The notes under the pieces were generated by a model, which was not told the origin of the DNA, did not search any database, and was given only the letters and a program-made list of their open reading frames with translations. A stretch of 64,000 bases of DNA from positions 464,102,740-464,166,739 of the forward strand of contig CM042686.1 of assembly GCA_023614405.1 (NCBI GenBank). Reading direction: 5' to 3'. The stretch comes from Avena insularis. Taxonomy: Eukaryota > Streptophyta > Magnoliopsida > Poales > Poaceae. Each line of letters begins with the position of its first letter. The first letter of the stretch is position 1. The translations under genes were made by a program, and so were the position numbers. Positions 41,577 to 51,290 of this stretch are shown one piece after another.

Positions 41577-43718
41577 TGTGGCATCCCGCTAAAACCACTA
41601 CTAGAAAATCGCGTTGTTTTTGTGCATTGCATCGTCATGACTGCATACTCATGTCATCATGCCGCATTGCATTTGACCATCGTCATCATCTTGCATGGTT
41701 TGTCTCAAAACTATTTCGAAAAGCCTACTTATTTTCTAAATATACCCCGTCTTTAATTCAAATCAAAAACACCGGGCTTGTCCGGAATATTTTGTTTTGT
41801 CTATCAACGGTTTGCAAAAGCCTCGTTTTTAATAAATAAAATATTTAAATTATTTTTGGGAGGCAGCCAACTAGGCCCGAAAGCCCAGCCGGCCACCTCC
41901 AGATAAAATCCTACCTACCCCTGAACCACCCAAACCCTTTTCCTACCCAGCTCTATCCTACCCAGCCCCCTCCACATCACCCCGGCCAACCCGGTCTCGC
42001 CACCTCACCAACCCACACCCCTAACCCTATCACCACATGCCACACACGCACCCACCCAGCCACCACCTCACCCCTACTCCTTCCTCCGTTTTTCCGCCCG
42101 GCCAGATGCACCAGACCACCTGCGTGCACTCCCGTGTCGCCCAGGGCCAACGACGTCTGGCCCCACCACTTCTCCTCAAGACGCGCCCTACATGCCCAGA
42201 CGCTACCCCGGGTCCCTGCCCACCACTCCGATCCCCACCCACTGCTCATCGCCACGCCACCCTCTTCGATCCTCGACCCCATCTCCTCCCACCTACCGCG
42301 CCGCCGCCGCCCGCTTCTCCTCTGCCTCCAACTCGCGACTTTTCTGCAACCTCTTCTCCGAACGCCTGGCCCAGCCCGATGCGCCGCCTCACGGTTCCCT
42401 CCTCGGCCTCGCTCCTCCTCTCGCCACAGACGGCGCCCGTCGGCCCCTCGCCGCCCCGCTGACGATGGCCCGCCTCCTCACCGCCTGCCACGACCGACCC
42501 AGTCACCCCGAGCCCGCGAGCCCTCCTCGTCGACCCTCCTCACGCCGCCGCCGCCGCCAAAGAGTCCCCGGCCGTCCTCCTCCGCTGCTTGGCTCGCCGT
42601 CCGCCGCCAGATCCCCGTCCACCAACCGCCGCTGTCCCACGTCGCCGCTGCGTTGTCCTCTCGGCTCGGGCTCACCATCCGCTGTCCAGATGGTGCCTGC
42701 ACCTACGCTCTCGCCCTCGTGACAGCGCACGCAGAGCCCCTGGAAGCCGATGTATGCCTCGGTTGCTGTGGTGGTAACCGTATCTGTGTTTTCGTGTGCA
42801 GTTCTTTTGCTCTACGCGTCCAGATGTTGACCATGTGGCTGTTGTTTTGGAGCATGAACATCGCTCGATGACCCGTCCTAGCCCAGACCAAGTTCCTAAC
42901 GCAAAGATCTTCCAAGAAGCATGTACCATGTGCCGATGCCGAATCAAGTTCTCCATGGAACCGAAGATCGCCAACCCAGACGGTCGTCAACGTAAATGCC
43001 AAGGCCTCCGTCGCGAAACAACAATGCCTTCAGGGTGGAACCGACAAGAACTTCGTCTATTGCAATCTCCCGTGGAACACCAAGACCTCCCTGGAGACCG
43101 AAGACCGTACCAAACCGATGACACTCGACGAACCTCCGACAAGATCTTCGACATGGCCAAGATCTACCGATGACCCGACCAAGATCAGAAGACCGAACCC
43201 TGGCATGCCAAGTTCTTCGACCTCGAGGACCGACCCATCGGATGCGACAAGACCTCCTTCTCGGAACCACCAAGTACTTCCTCCCGGAAGCCATGACCGT
43301 CTACACGGAACCGACAAGATCGACACCGACCAGGACGAATCCGATGCGCCCTCGACGCCAAACCAAGTCCTTCTTCCCGGAACGCCAAGCTCTCCTTCCG
43401 TTGTCCGAGAACGATCCCATCGAACCGAACTCCAGATCCGTACCCTGAGACCAAGCCCCAGACCCCCGAAACCCAAGATCTGCCGAACCAAGATGTGTGA
43501 TCCTAAGCCCTATTTTTATAATATGACATTATCAACTGTCGCATAATTAATTCTTCATGCATGCATGGCTGTCTGTGGTTTGGGGGCATTATGCCGATTC
43601 ACCTCATAATTAAATATGGAGTCGGTATGCGGAATACCTTTGTCTTATTCTGGACTCCATTTAAATTGGTGTAGCGAACCGATGCCATGTTTCACCCTAT
43701 TAAAACAACATTTAAACA
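41577..43718 (+). mobile_element. LTR-like insertion (probable solo LTR) inside the minisatellite
   Basis: The insertion begins at 41577 with TGTGGCATCCCGCTAAAACC and returns to array sequence at about 43719. It is AT-rich at both ends and GC-rich from about 41870 to 43490, with no gag/pol and no primer-binding site, as expected for a solo LTR left by recombination. The right end is ambiguous: a CA terminus at 43718 is followed by ACACACATGCAATG. The left flank also ends in ACACACA, so a target duplication is possible but cannot be sized within the AC-rich unit. An alternative CA end is at 43710. The start resembles the TGTCACATCCC terminus of the left element (1-3383) but the bodies are not obviously the same. 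The proline- and arginine-rich open frames between 42037 and 43546 overlap on both strands and are not called as genes. Confidence 0.6.
42860..43490. repeat. Degenerate GAC-rich subrepeats in the LTR-like insertion
   Basis: Variants of GAACCGACAAGATC/AACTTCG, CCAAGATC and GACCGA recur irregularly at intervals of roughly 40-70 bp (for example around 43038, 43130, 43186 and 43308). They look like a decayed tandem repeat in the GC-rich LTR body. No coding is inferred. Confidence 0.4.
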
Positions 43719-46700
43719 ACACACATGCAATGACACTGGTGGGTTCATGTGTGGTCTCTAAAGAGAACACACATGCAATGACTCTGGTTGTTGTTAGTAA
43801 AAAGAGCCCACATGCAATGACACTGGTGGATCCATAGGTGGATAGTAAAAAGAGCACACATGCAATGACACTGGTGGATCCATATGTGGTCTCTGAAGAG
43901 AACACACATGCAATGACTCTGGTTGTTGTTAGTAAAAAGAGCACACATGCAATGATACTGGTGGATCCATATGTGGATTGTGAAAAAACACACATTTCAA
44001 TGACACTGGTGGATCCATATGTGGTATGTGAAAAGAACACACATTTCAATGACTCTGGTTGTTGTTAGTAAAAAGAACACACATGCAATGACACTGGTGG
44101 ATCCATGTGTGGTCTCTGAAGAGAACACACATTTCAATGACACTGGTGGATCCATATGTGGTATGTGAAAAAAGAACAGTCATGAAATGACTCCAGTTGT
44201 TGTTAGTAAAAAGAACACACAATCAATGACACTGGTGGATCCATAGGTGGATTGTGAAAAGAACACACATGCAATGACACTGGTTGTTTTTAGTAAAAAG
44301 AACACACATGCAATGACACTGGTGGATCCATGTGTGGTCTCTGATAAGAACACACATTTCAATGACTCTGGTTGTTGTTAGTAAAAAGAACACACATGCA
44401 ATGACACTGGTGGATCCATGTGTGGTCTCTGAAGAGAACACACATGCAATGACTCTGGTTGTTGTTAGTAAAAAGAGCACACATGCAATGACACTTGTGG
44501 ATCCATAGGTGGATTGTGAAAAGAACACACATTTCCATGACACTTGTGGATCCATATGAGGTATGTGAAAAGAACACACATTTCAATGACTCTAGTTGTT
44601 GTTAGTAAAAAGAACACACATGCAATGACACTGGTGGATCCATAGATGGATTGTGAAAAGAGCACACATGCAATGACACTATTGGATCCATATGTGGTAT
44701 GTGAAATGAACACACATGCAATGACTCCAGTTGTTGTTAGTAAAAATAACACAATGCAATGACACTTGTGGATCCATATGTGGTATGTGAAAAGAGCACA
44801 CATTACAATGACCCTGGTGGATCCATATGTGGTATGTGAAAAGAACACACATTTCAATGAATGTGGTTGTTGTTATTAAAAAGAACACACATGCAATGAC
44901 AGTTGTGGATCCATAGGTGGATTGTGAAAAGAGCACACATGCAATGACACTGGTGGATCCATATGTGGTATGTGAAAACAACACACATGCAATGACTCCT
45001 GTTGTTGTTAGTAAAAAGAACACACATGCAATGACTCTGGTGGATCCATATGTGGTATGTGAAAAGAGCACACATTTCAATGACACTGGTGGATCCATAT
45101 GTGGTATGTGAAAAGAACACACATGCAATGACTCCGGTTGTTGTTAGTAAAAAGAACACACATGCAATGACACTGGTGGATCAATAGGTGGATTGTGAAA
45201 AGAGCACACATGCAATGACTCTGGTTTTTGTTATTAAAAGTGCACACATGCAATGACACCGGTGGATCCATATGTGGTATGTGAAACGAATAGTCATGAA
45301 TTGACTCTATTTGTTGTTAGTCAAAAGAACACAGATGCAATGACACTGGTGGATCCATATGTGGTATGTGAAGAGAACACACATGCAATGACTCTGGTTG
45401 TTGTTAGTAAAAATAGCACACAAGCAATGACACTGGTGGGTCCATAGGTGGCTAGTAAAAAGAGCACACATGCAATGACACTGGTGGATCCATATGTGGT
45501 ATGTGAAAAGAACACACATGCAATGACTCTGGTTGTTGTTAGTAAAAAGAAAACACATGCAATGACACTTGTTGATCCATAGGTGGATTGTGAAAAGAGC
45601 ACACATGCAATGACACTGGTGGATCCATATGTGGTATGTGAAAAGAACACACATGCAATGACTCCAGTTGTTGTTAGTAAAAAGAACACACATGCAATGA
45701 CATTGGTGGATCCATGTGTGGTCTTTGAAGAGAACACACATGCAATGACACTAGTGGATCCATGTGTGGTCTCTGAAGAGAACACACATGCAATGACTCC
45801 AGTTGTTGTTAGTAAAAAGAACACACATGCAATGACACTTGTGGATCCATAGGTGGATTGTGAAAAGAACACACATGCAATGACACTGGTGGATCCATAT
45901 GTGGTATGTGAAAAGAACACACATGCAATGACTCTGGTTGTAATTAGTAACAAGAACACACATGCAATAACACTGGTGGATCCATAGGTGGATTGTGAAA
46001 AGAGCACACATGTAATGACAGTGGTGGATCCATATGTGGTACGTGAAAATAACACACATGCAATGACTCCAGTTGTTGTTAAAAAAAGAACACACATGCA
46101 ATGACACTGGTGGATCCATGTGTGGTCTCTGAAAAGAACACAGATGCAATGACACTGGTGGATCCATATGTGGTATGTGAAAAGAATAGTCATGAATTGA
46201 CTCCAGTTGTTGTTAGTGAAAAGAACACACATGCAATGACACTGGTGGATCCATAGGTGGATTGTTAAAAGAGAACACATGCAATGACAATGGTGGATCC
46301 ATATGTTGTATGTGAAAAGAACACACATGCAATGACTCCAGTTGTTGTTAGTAAAAATAACAGATATGCAATGACACTGGTGGATCCATAGGTGGATTGT
46401 GAAAAGAACACACATGCAATGACATTGGTGGATCCAAATGTGGTATGTGAAAAGAACACACATTTCAATGACTCTGGTTGTTGTTAGTAAAAAGAACACA
46501 CATGCAATGACACTGGTTTATCCATAGGAGGATTGTGAAAAGAGCACACATGCAATGACTCTGGTTGTTGTTAGTAAAAAGAGCACACATGCAATGACAC
46601 TGGTGGATCCATATGTGGTATGTGAAAAGAACACACATGCAATGACTCTGGTTGTTGTTAGTGAAAAGAACACGCGTAATGACATCAGGATCCATGTGTG

Positions 46701-47036
46701 GTCTCTGAAGAGAACACACATGCAATGACACTGGTTGTTGTTAGTAAAAAGAGCACACATGCAATGACACTGGTGGATCCATAGGTGGATAGTAAAAAGA
46801 GCACATATGCAATGACACTGGTGGATCCATATGTGGTATGTGAAAAGAACACACATGCAATGACTCTGGTTGTTGTTAGTAAAAAGAACACACATGCAAT
46901 AACACTGGTGGATCCATAGGTGGATTGTGAAAAGAGTACAGATGCAATGACATTGGTGGATCCATATGTGGTATGTGAAAAGAACACACATGCAATGACT
47001 CCAGTTGTTGTTAGTAAAAAGAACACACATGCAATG
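43719..47036. repeat. Giant minisatellite array, right block
   Basis: The same 48- and 39-bp units resume after the LTR-like insertion and run to about 47036, where they stop in mid-unit (last bases ATGCAATG). The block from about 44220 to 44860 repeats the order of variants seen at about 40840-41480 left of the insertion, including GGATCCATATGAGGTATG and CACTATTGGATCC. The rare ATGCCAATGGTGG landmark, present many times on the left, was not seen here. Some units are unusual, such as GACATCAGGATCC at about 46680, which also occurs at about 22868 and 26020. Confidence 0.92.
45321..46499 (-). other. Longest open frame in the minisatellite (392 codons), doubtful as a gene
   Basis: The minus strand is open for 392 codons. 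It encodes tandem 16-residue repeats of the type VIACVFFSHTTYGSTS alternating with 13-residue repeats VIACVFFLLTTTR. The peptide is rich in Cys, Phe, Val and Thr. Similar open frames of 250-340 codons occur elsewhere, for example at 17921-18937. Because the main units are 48 and 39 bp, any frame lacking stops in one unit stays open in the next, so length alone is weak evidence. There is no start context, intron or unique flanking coding. I consider it a by-product of the repeat, but record it because it is the largest frame in the array. Confidence 0.2.
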
Positions 47037-47439
47037 GAGAATATCATTTTGCGTGCCGAAAGTTGGGGCGGCCAGGCAACACAGTACCCAAGTTGATTTT
47101 TATCACCACGATTCGAAAAGTTGGGGCGCCAATTGTTGAGAGGGGTCTTTCGAGTGAATGATGGCTAAACCCAATATTTTCAAATCGCGCCCGTTAAGTG
47201 AGGATATTCCATTACACTAGTTCCTGATGTGCCCCTCCTTCGCCGGTCACTCTTCTTAGCCACCCTACACGTGTCGTAGGGGAAAATCCATTACTGTACT
47301 TTCCTAACTCTCGACACTAAATCTTGCTGCAGCGAAGGTCCCTTTTCTTCCCTTCCCCGAACCTAAATCTACCGGCGGTGGCGGCGGAGGGCCTTTTTTC
47401 TCCCTCCCCCGACACTGAATCCGACGGCGGTGACCCAGC
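47037..47439. other. Unique DNA between array and pseudogene, possible former promoter
   Basis: Non-repetitive sequence begins abruptly at 47037. The phrase CGAAA(A)GTTGGGGCG occurs twice, at about 47057 and 47114. The part just upstream of the ATG at 47440 (about 47330-47430) is CT/CCG-rich like a plant 5' leader. No clear TATA box was identified. Confidence 0.4.
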
Positions 47440-48565
47440 ATGTCTTGCAAGGCGAAGGTTGTAGCTACGTCGCCGACTGAAAAGGGTCTGTCGGGGCCCA
47501 AGTTTGGGGCTCAATGCGTAGTTGCGGCGAGGTCTTCAGCCCTGGTTAGTGAGGAGGCCAGCAAGGATTCTGCTCCCAAGGTACCTACGAGCAGCGGGTT
47601 GAAGAGAAAAGCAAGGCCGGCGGCGGATTGTTCGGCTCCGGTGGGCGGATGCAGCACTCAGATCTCGAAGAAAAAAACCCGGGAGAAGAGCGAGAGGTTA
47701 ATTTTTCTTATCTGTGCCTTATCTTGAAAGTAGATTAGTTACGGCATAATAGAATCGAATGAACTAAAATGTTCCCCTTTTTAATCAAATTAGGCACATC
47801 TTTGATACAAGGGACCTATATGAGTTCACAGTTCATGTTCGGCAGTACACTACAAAGCTTGATTTTGGTTGCGAGAGGGTTGTGTTCGGGCAAGATGTGC
47901 ATCTGCTTGTGAATTGCAAAGTGGTTGTGTTTGTTTCGCAGCTGGTAGATATGCTTGCCGCTAGAATTCCCTGGGGTTCTAGACAGAGGACAAAATTGGT
48001 GTGGCGCAACATGAATGATACCTATCAGCACTCCCATGAGCTTCAGATGGTTTGGGAGTGTTGTGCAGCTGATCGTAAGGTGAAAGTTGAAGCGATGATT
48101 GATGATATGTATGCAGATGCTGGAGATCTTGCTGCCAGAGCTTCTGCTCCTAGAGAATTCGGACCAATAGATGTTGATCTAGATAAGTTCAGTATACGCA
48201 TAGAGGTGGATTCATACATGGCAAAACTTGATGAGGGAGTTAATAAGCCAGTTTCGTCATGTACTGTGGAGATCACTGTCGATTCCAAAAACATAACTCT
48301 TGATGAACTGAGGTAGATGATCGGTAAGGAAATCAGTATTGGCCCTAAGCAGATGGCAAAAATCCGGTGGTAGCATCATAAGAAGCAGCAATTCATAGAT
48401 GTTTTGGATACTGAAGATCTTATGCAGATTATGCGGTGAAAGAAGCGAACCAGGAAGGTATTCTTCCTTGGTACCATTTCTGATGTTGTTGAACATGTTA
48501 TAGTGGATGTAGATGCCCCTGTAGTGGCTGAACAGAATGAGGTGGTCGACGTTGATGAGATATGA
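47440..48565 (+). pseudogene. Two-exon hypothetical gene, decayed
   Basis: Exon 1 (47440-47696) starts at an ATG and encodes a Ser/Ala/Lys-rich basic N terminus ending in a Lys/Arg cluster (SKKKTREKSER). The intron, 47697-47793, has GT and TTAG boundaries, and the frame is kept across it. Exon 2 (47794-48565) encodes about 250 residues beginning HIFDTRDLYEFTVHV and ending in an acidic tail (VVDVDEI). Three in-frame stops interrupt exon 2, TAG at 48314, TAG at 48371 and TGA at 48437. Coding sense continues in the same frame after each, so they are recent lesions, probably C-to-T changes. I do not recognise the family. The segment around TVEITVDSKNITLDELR could be a ubiquitin-like/PB1-type fold as found at the N terminus of some Mutator-like transposases, but that is a guess. 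Confidence 0.6.
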
Positions 48566-49416
48566 TGAGAGCTGCTACCCTGGGCTTGTCATATGGACCG
48601 CGGGGTTCGCCTGCCTGTATTTGTAATATTGACTGCTGTTGCATTTAGAGCATGCATCTGTGATTATGTTTGTTGAGAGATTGCGATATAATGCTATGCG
48701 AGCTGTTGAGATTTTCGGACATGTCACTCACAGAAACCATCGTTGTTGTAATAAGACATAAGTACATTGTAGTTGACCTGATTATGTTTCTTAAGATGAC
48801 GTACCGTACTTGTTTCAGTTATTATGTTTATTGGGACATTGTAATGTAATGTTTTGTGAAACCATGACTGGACTAGTGATGCATAAATACATTGTAGTTG
48901 ACATGATTATGTTTCTTGAGATGATGTACTGTACTTGTTTCTATTATTTTGTTTGTTGAGAGACTGTAATGTAATGTTTTGCGAAACCATGACAGGACAA
49001 GTGATGTGTAAGTACCTTGTAGTCGAGATGATTTTGTTTCTTGAGTTGATGTAATATACTTGTTTCTATGATTACGTTTGTTGAGAGATTGTAATGTGAT
49101 GTTTTGTGAAACCATGTTGTGGTTATGTTTGTTGGGAAATTATAATGTAATGTTTTGTGAAACCATGACTGAAGAAGTGATGCATAAGTACCTTGTAGTT
49201 GACATGATTTTGTTTCTTTGGATGATGTAATATACTGGTATGTTTTCGTTAGGCAATGAAATTGGGATGGAGGGAGTGCAGGTTTAATATTTGAAATGAG
49301 AATGTGTGAAGAGAATCCATATCAGGCACGAGATAGTAATCCAGGGAAAGGGCATGATATCCATTAAACTATTGTAACATGCCAATTTAGTCATCATTGC
49401 AGTGGTAGAAGGGCTG
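48566..49416. other. Intergenic AT-rich spacer
   Basis: No coding was recognised. The central part holds the 125-bp direct repeats annotated separately. Composition is T-rich on the + strand, with frequent TGTTTG, TGTAATG and AACCATG phrases. Confidence 0.5.
48762..49250. repeat. Imperfect tandem repeat of about 125 bp, about four copies
   Basis: Units start with A(G/A)TAC(A/C)TTGTAGT(T/C)GA and contain TTTCTTGAGATGATGTA, TACTTGTTTCTAT, GTTTGTTGAGAGA, TGTAATGTAATGTTTTG and GAAACCATGAC. Starts are at about 48762, 48887, 49011 and 49187. The interval before the last copy is longer because it includes an extra partial unit (49117-49186). Copies differ by roughly ten percent, so the repeat is older than the big minisatellite. 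Confidence 0.75.

Positions 49417-49445
<29 letters not shown>
49417..49445. repeat. (CT)n microsatellite
   Basis: About 14 CT dinucleotides in a row, directly upstream of the ATG at 49477. CT tracts are common in grass 5' leaders, so this could be the leader of the pseudogene that follows. Confidence 0.9.
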
Positions 49446-49447
<2 letters not shown>

Positions 49448-49476
49448 ACGCCGTTGCCGTCGCCGTCGCATTCGCC

Positions 49477-50283
49477 ATGCTGTCCTTGAACGGCAAGGAC
49501 GACTAGTCGAGCAGCGATAGCCTTCTCTCTGACATCGAGTATTCCTTCCATGATGTGAGTTCCTCTATTTTCTTGGGCTAGGGTTAGGCAATGGTAAATC
49601 TATCGATCTGAGCTCCATATGTGCATGCAATCGTGTTCGGTTTCAGCTTTGTGTTTACCTATAGGTACCAAGGACGATCTACGAATCCGAACCGGAGGGC
49701 CTAGATCTCGATGGAGAAGTGCCATGTGACCATGGGCTAAAACTAAGGTGATATGTTGCATTCGAAGGCAGTAACACTGGGAGAAGGTTTTTGGGCTATA
49801 CAAATCAGGTTTGTTTACATTATGTGCAACTGTGACATGAAGTAAAATGTATCGTGCATGTTCATAACACTATAGTGTGTGTGTTTTTAGGTTGACCCGG
49901 TGTGTAAAGCAGTAGAGTGGGTGGATCTTGAGTGGTCAGATGCACTTAAGAAATGTTTGGCATAGTTATGGGAGATGTATGAGTTGGAAAGGTCGGGGAG
50001 ATTTACTGATGTAAGTGATGCAGCTGAAAAAAATTACAAGCTGTTGGTACGAAATAAGGAGCTGGAACAAGAAATCGAGAATTTGCAGTCAAAGCTAACT
50101 GACGGAATCGATGGGAGCTTGGTTGTTGGAACTACAAAGAAGCTTCAGGATAGTCACAGGTTGCTGATTCATAATGCAGAAAAGGAGAGGGATCAACTCA
50201 GGGAAGACAAGAAGAAGCTAGAGTACTGCATTGCGGATCTGTTGAAGGAACTGAAGAAGGCGCGCGAGGGTCAACAAGGATAG
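49477..50283 (+). pseudogene. GRF-type zinc-finger / coiled-coil gene, decayed, three exons
   Basis: Exon 1 (49477-49554) ends at a GTGAGT donor. Exon 2 (49665-49808) follows a CTATAG acceptor and exon 3 (49891-50283) follows TTTTTAG. All phases are 0. The exon 2-3 junction encodes a GRF-like zinc finger: CDHG, then FEGSNTGRRFLG, then VCKAVEWVD. A tyrosine (GYTNQ) replaces the usual second cysteine. Exon 3 then encodes a Glu/Lys/Leu-rich coiled coil of about 95 residues (ELEQEIENLQSKL onward) ending KKAREGQQG. Stops interrupt each exon: TAG at 49504, TGA at 49749, TAG at 49963. GRF fingers bind nucleic acid, and this architecture (GRF plus coiled coil) is common in grass repeat-associated genes. 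It lies about 0.9 kb downstream of the other decayed gene on the same strand. It is not functional as read. Confidence 0.7.
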
Positions 50284-50516
50284 AATATAGAGGATAAAGG
50301 AAATTCGAGATGAATAATTTATGTTGTACCAATGCCTGAAACTAGTTAATTGTAAGCCTTGCAGTTGTGCTTTACGAACTAAGCCAAACTCAATCCTCGA
50401 GCAAACTAATTTCAGATGAACACACATATCATGCATAGAGTTAAGTTCACGCTTAGAAAATCACCCCTGCAGAGGATAAACCAGGCAGTTCAGTACTAAA
50501 TAGACATATGTTGTGT
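50284..50516. other. Spacer between convergent pseudogenes
   Basis: About 230 bp of AT-rich sequence between the + strand coiled-coil gene and the minus-strand exon. It would contain both 3' ends. No specific signal was identified. Confidence 0.4.
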
Positions 50517-50887
50517 TCAAGCGAGCCTGACCCGGAGCTGCCTGTTTTCCTCCCTAAGATTGGCCAGCTCACAAGATTATGTCCGCTTCACAGTAGGTTC
50601 CAAATAGCCATCACGGATTGGAGAATTTTGTCCGTAGCCATACGATTTTCCTTCAAGATCCCTTTCATGATCTCCGTCTGCTTCCTAGCCGAGGCGCGAC
50701 CTTCACTGTGTAGCTTCGCCCAGTCGGTGTTTAACTCCTTCAGTTTCTGGCACTTGTCAGAAAGGACCACGAATTCAGCGCGCAGTTGGTCAAAGGCTAG
50801 TTTCTAGGAATTCCGCTTCTCCCTTTGGATTGATATCTTGTCATTTAGCCAGGTCGCCAGGTCCTGGTCGATCTTTCGCCTCTTTCC
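50517..50887 (-). pseudogene. Coiled-coil terminal exon, minus strand, decayed
   Basis: On the minus strand a splice acceptor (TTTTTGTTGCAG) precedes an exon starting GKRRKIDQDLATW. The product is charged and helical (LRAEFVVLSDKCQKLKEL, then SARKQTEIMKGILKENRM), consistent with a coiled coil. A TAG interrupts it after EKRNS, and a stop plus frame change near 50588 separates it from a terminal segment LANLREENRQLRVRLA that ends at a TGA at 50517. Only this last exon is recognisable; upstream exons were not found between 50888 and 51290. The family is unknown. Its convergent position next to two other broken genes suggests a remnant cluster, perhaps cargo of an old transposon. Confidence 0.55.
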
Positions 50888-51290
50888 CTGCAACAAAAAT
50901 ACATAGTATGGTTTGTTCAGTTCACCAGGACAAGCTGGTTAGTTTCCATAATTAACTGAATCGACTAGTGGCACTGTCATAATTTCAAGCAAGAAGCAAT
51001 CTAGGACTAATCAACATTTTATGAATCAACTAGTGGCACTGTCATAATTTCAATTTCAAAGACAAATAAGATTTATCAGCAGTTTAGTATGCTGTGGGTT
51101 TTCCCAATATCACCAAATAGTAGTGGGAGAGTGGCAAACTCATAATGCAGAAACCCATGTCCAGATACAAATGGAAAGAGAACATAGTGTCCATTAATGA
51201 ACATGAACACCAACACATGTCCAGATAGATAAGGAGTTGCCCTAGGATTCTTATTGCACCCTATAATGGGAAGCAGACATGGGCATTTTT
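50888..51290. other. AT-rich spacer up to the retrotransposon
   Basis: No gene was recognised. A short phrase, AATCAACTAGTGGCACTGTC(ATAATTTCAA), or its close variant with GAATCGACTAGTGGC, occurs twice at about 50957 and 51022. This is a local duplication. Confidence 0.45.

Noticed and set aside
41596..41612. CACTACTAGAAAA as the end of a CACTA DNA transposon
   Set aside because: The phrase resembles a CACTA terminus but lies 19 bp inside a TGTGGCATCCC LTR-like end. No matching inverted end or subterminal repeats were seen, so chance or an LTR motif is simpler.
42037..43546. Proline- and arginine-rich frames of 70-245 codons on both strands
   Set aside because: They lie in the GC-rich body of an LTR-like insertion, overlap each other in all frames and have composition-driven sequences without domains.
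3349..47036. Dozens of open frames of 60-390 codons in the array as real genes
   Set aside because: They follow from units of 48 and 39 bp lacking stops in some frames, overlap on both strands, and are broken by 49-bp units. No start context or unique domain was found.
3384..47036. CRISPR-like or regularly spaced repeat array
   Set aside because: Units are contiguous with no unique spacers; flanking DNA is a plant nuclear repeat landscape.
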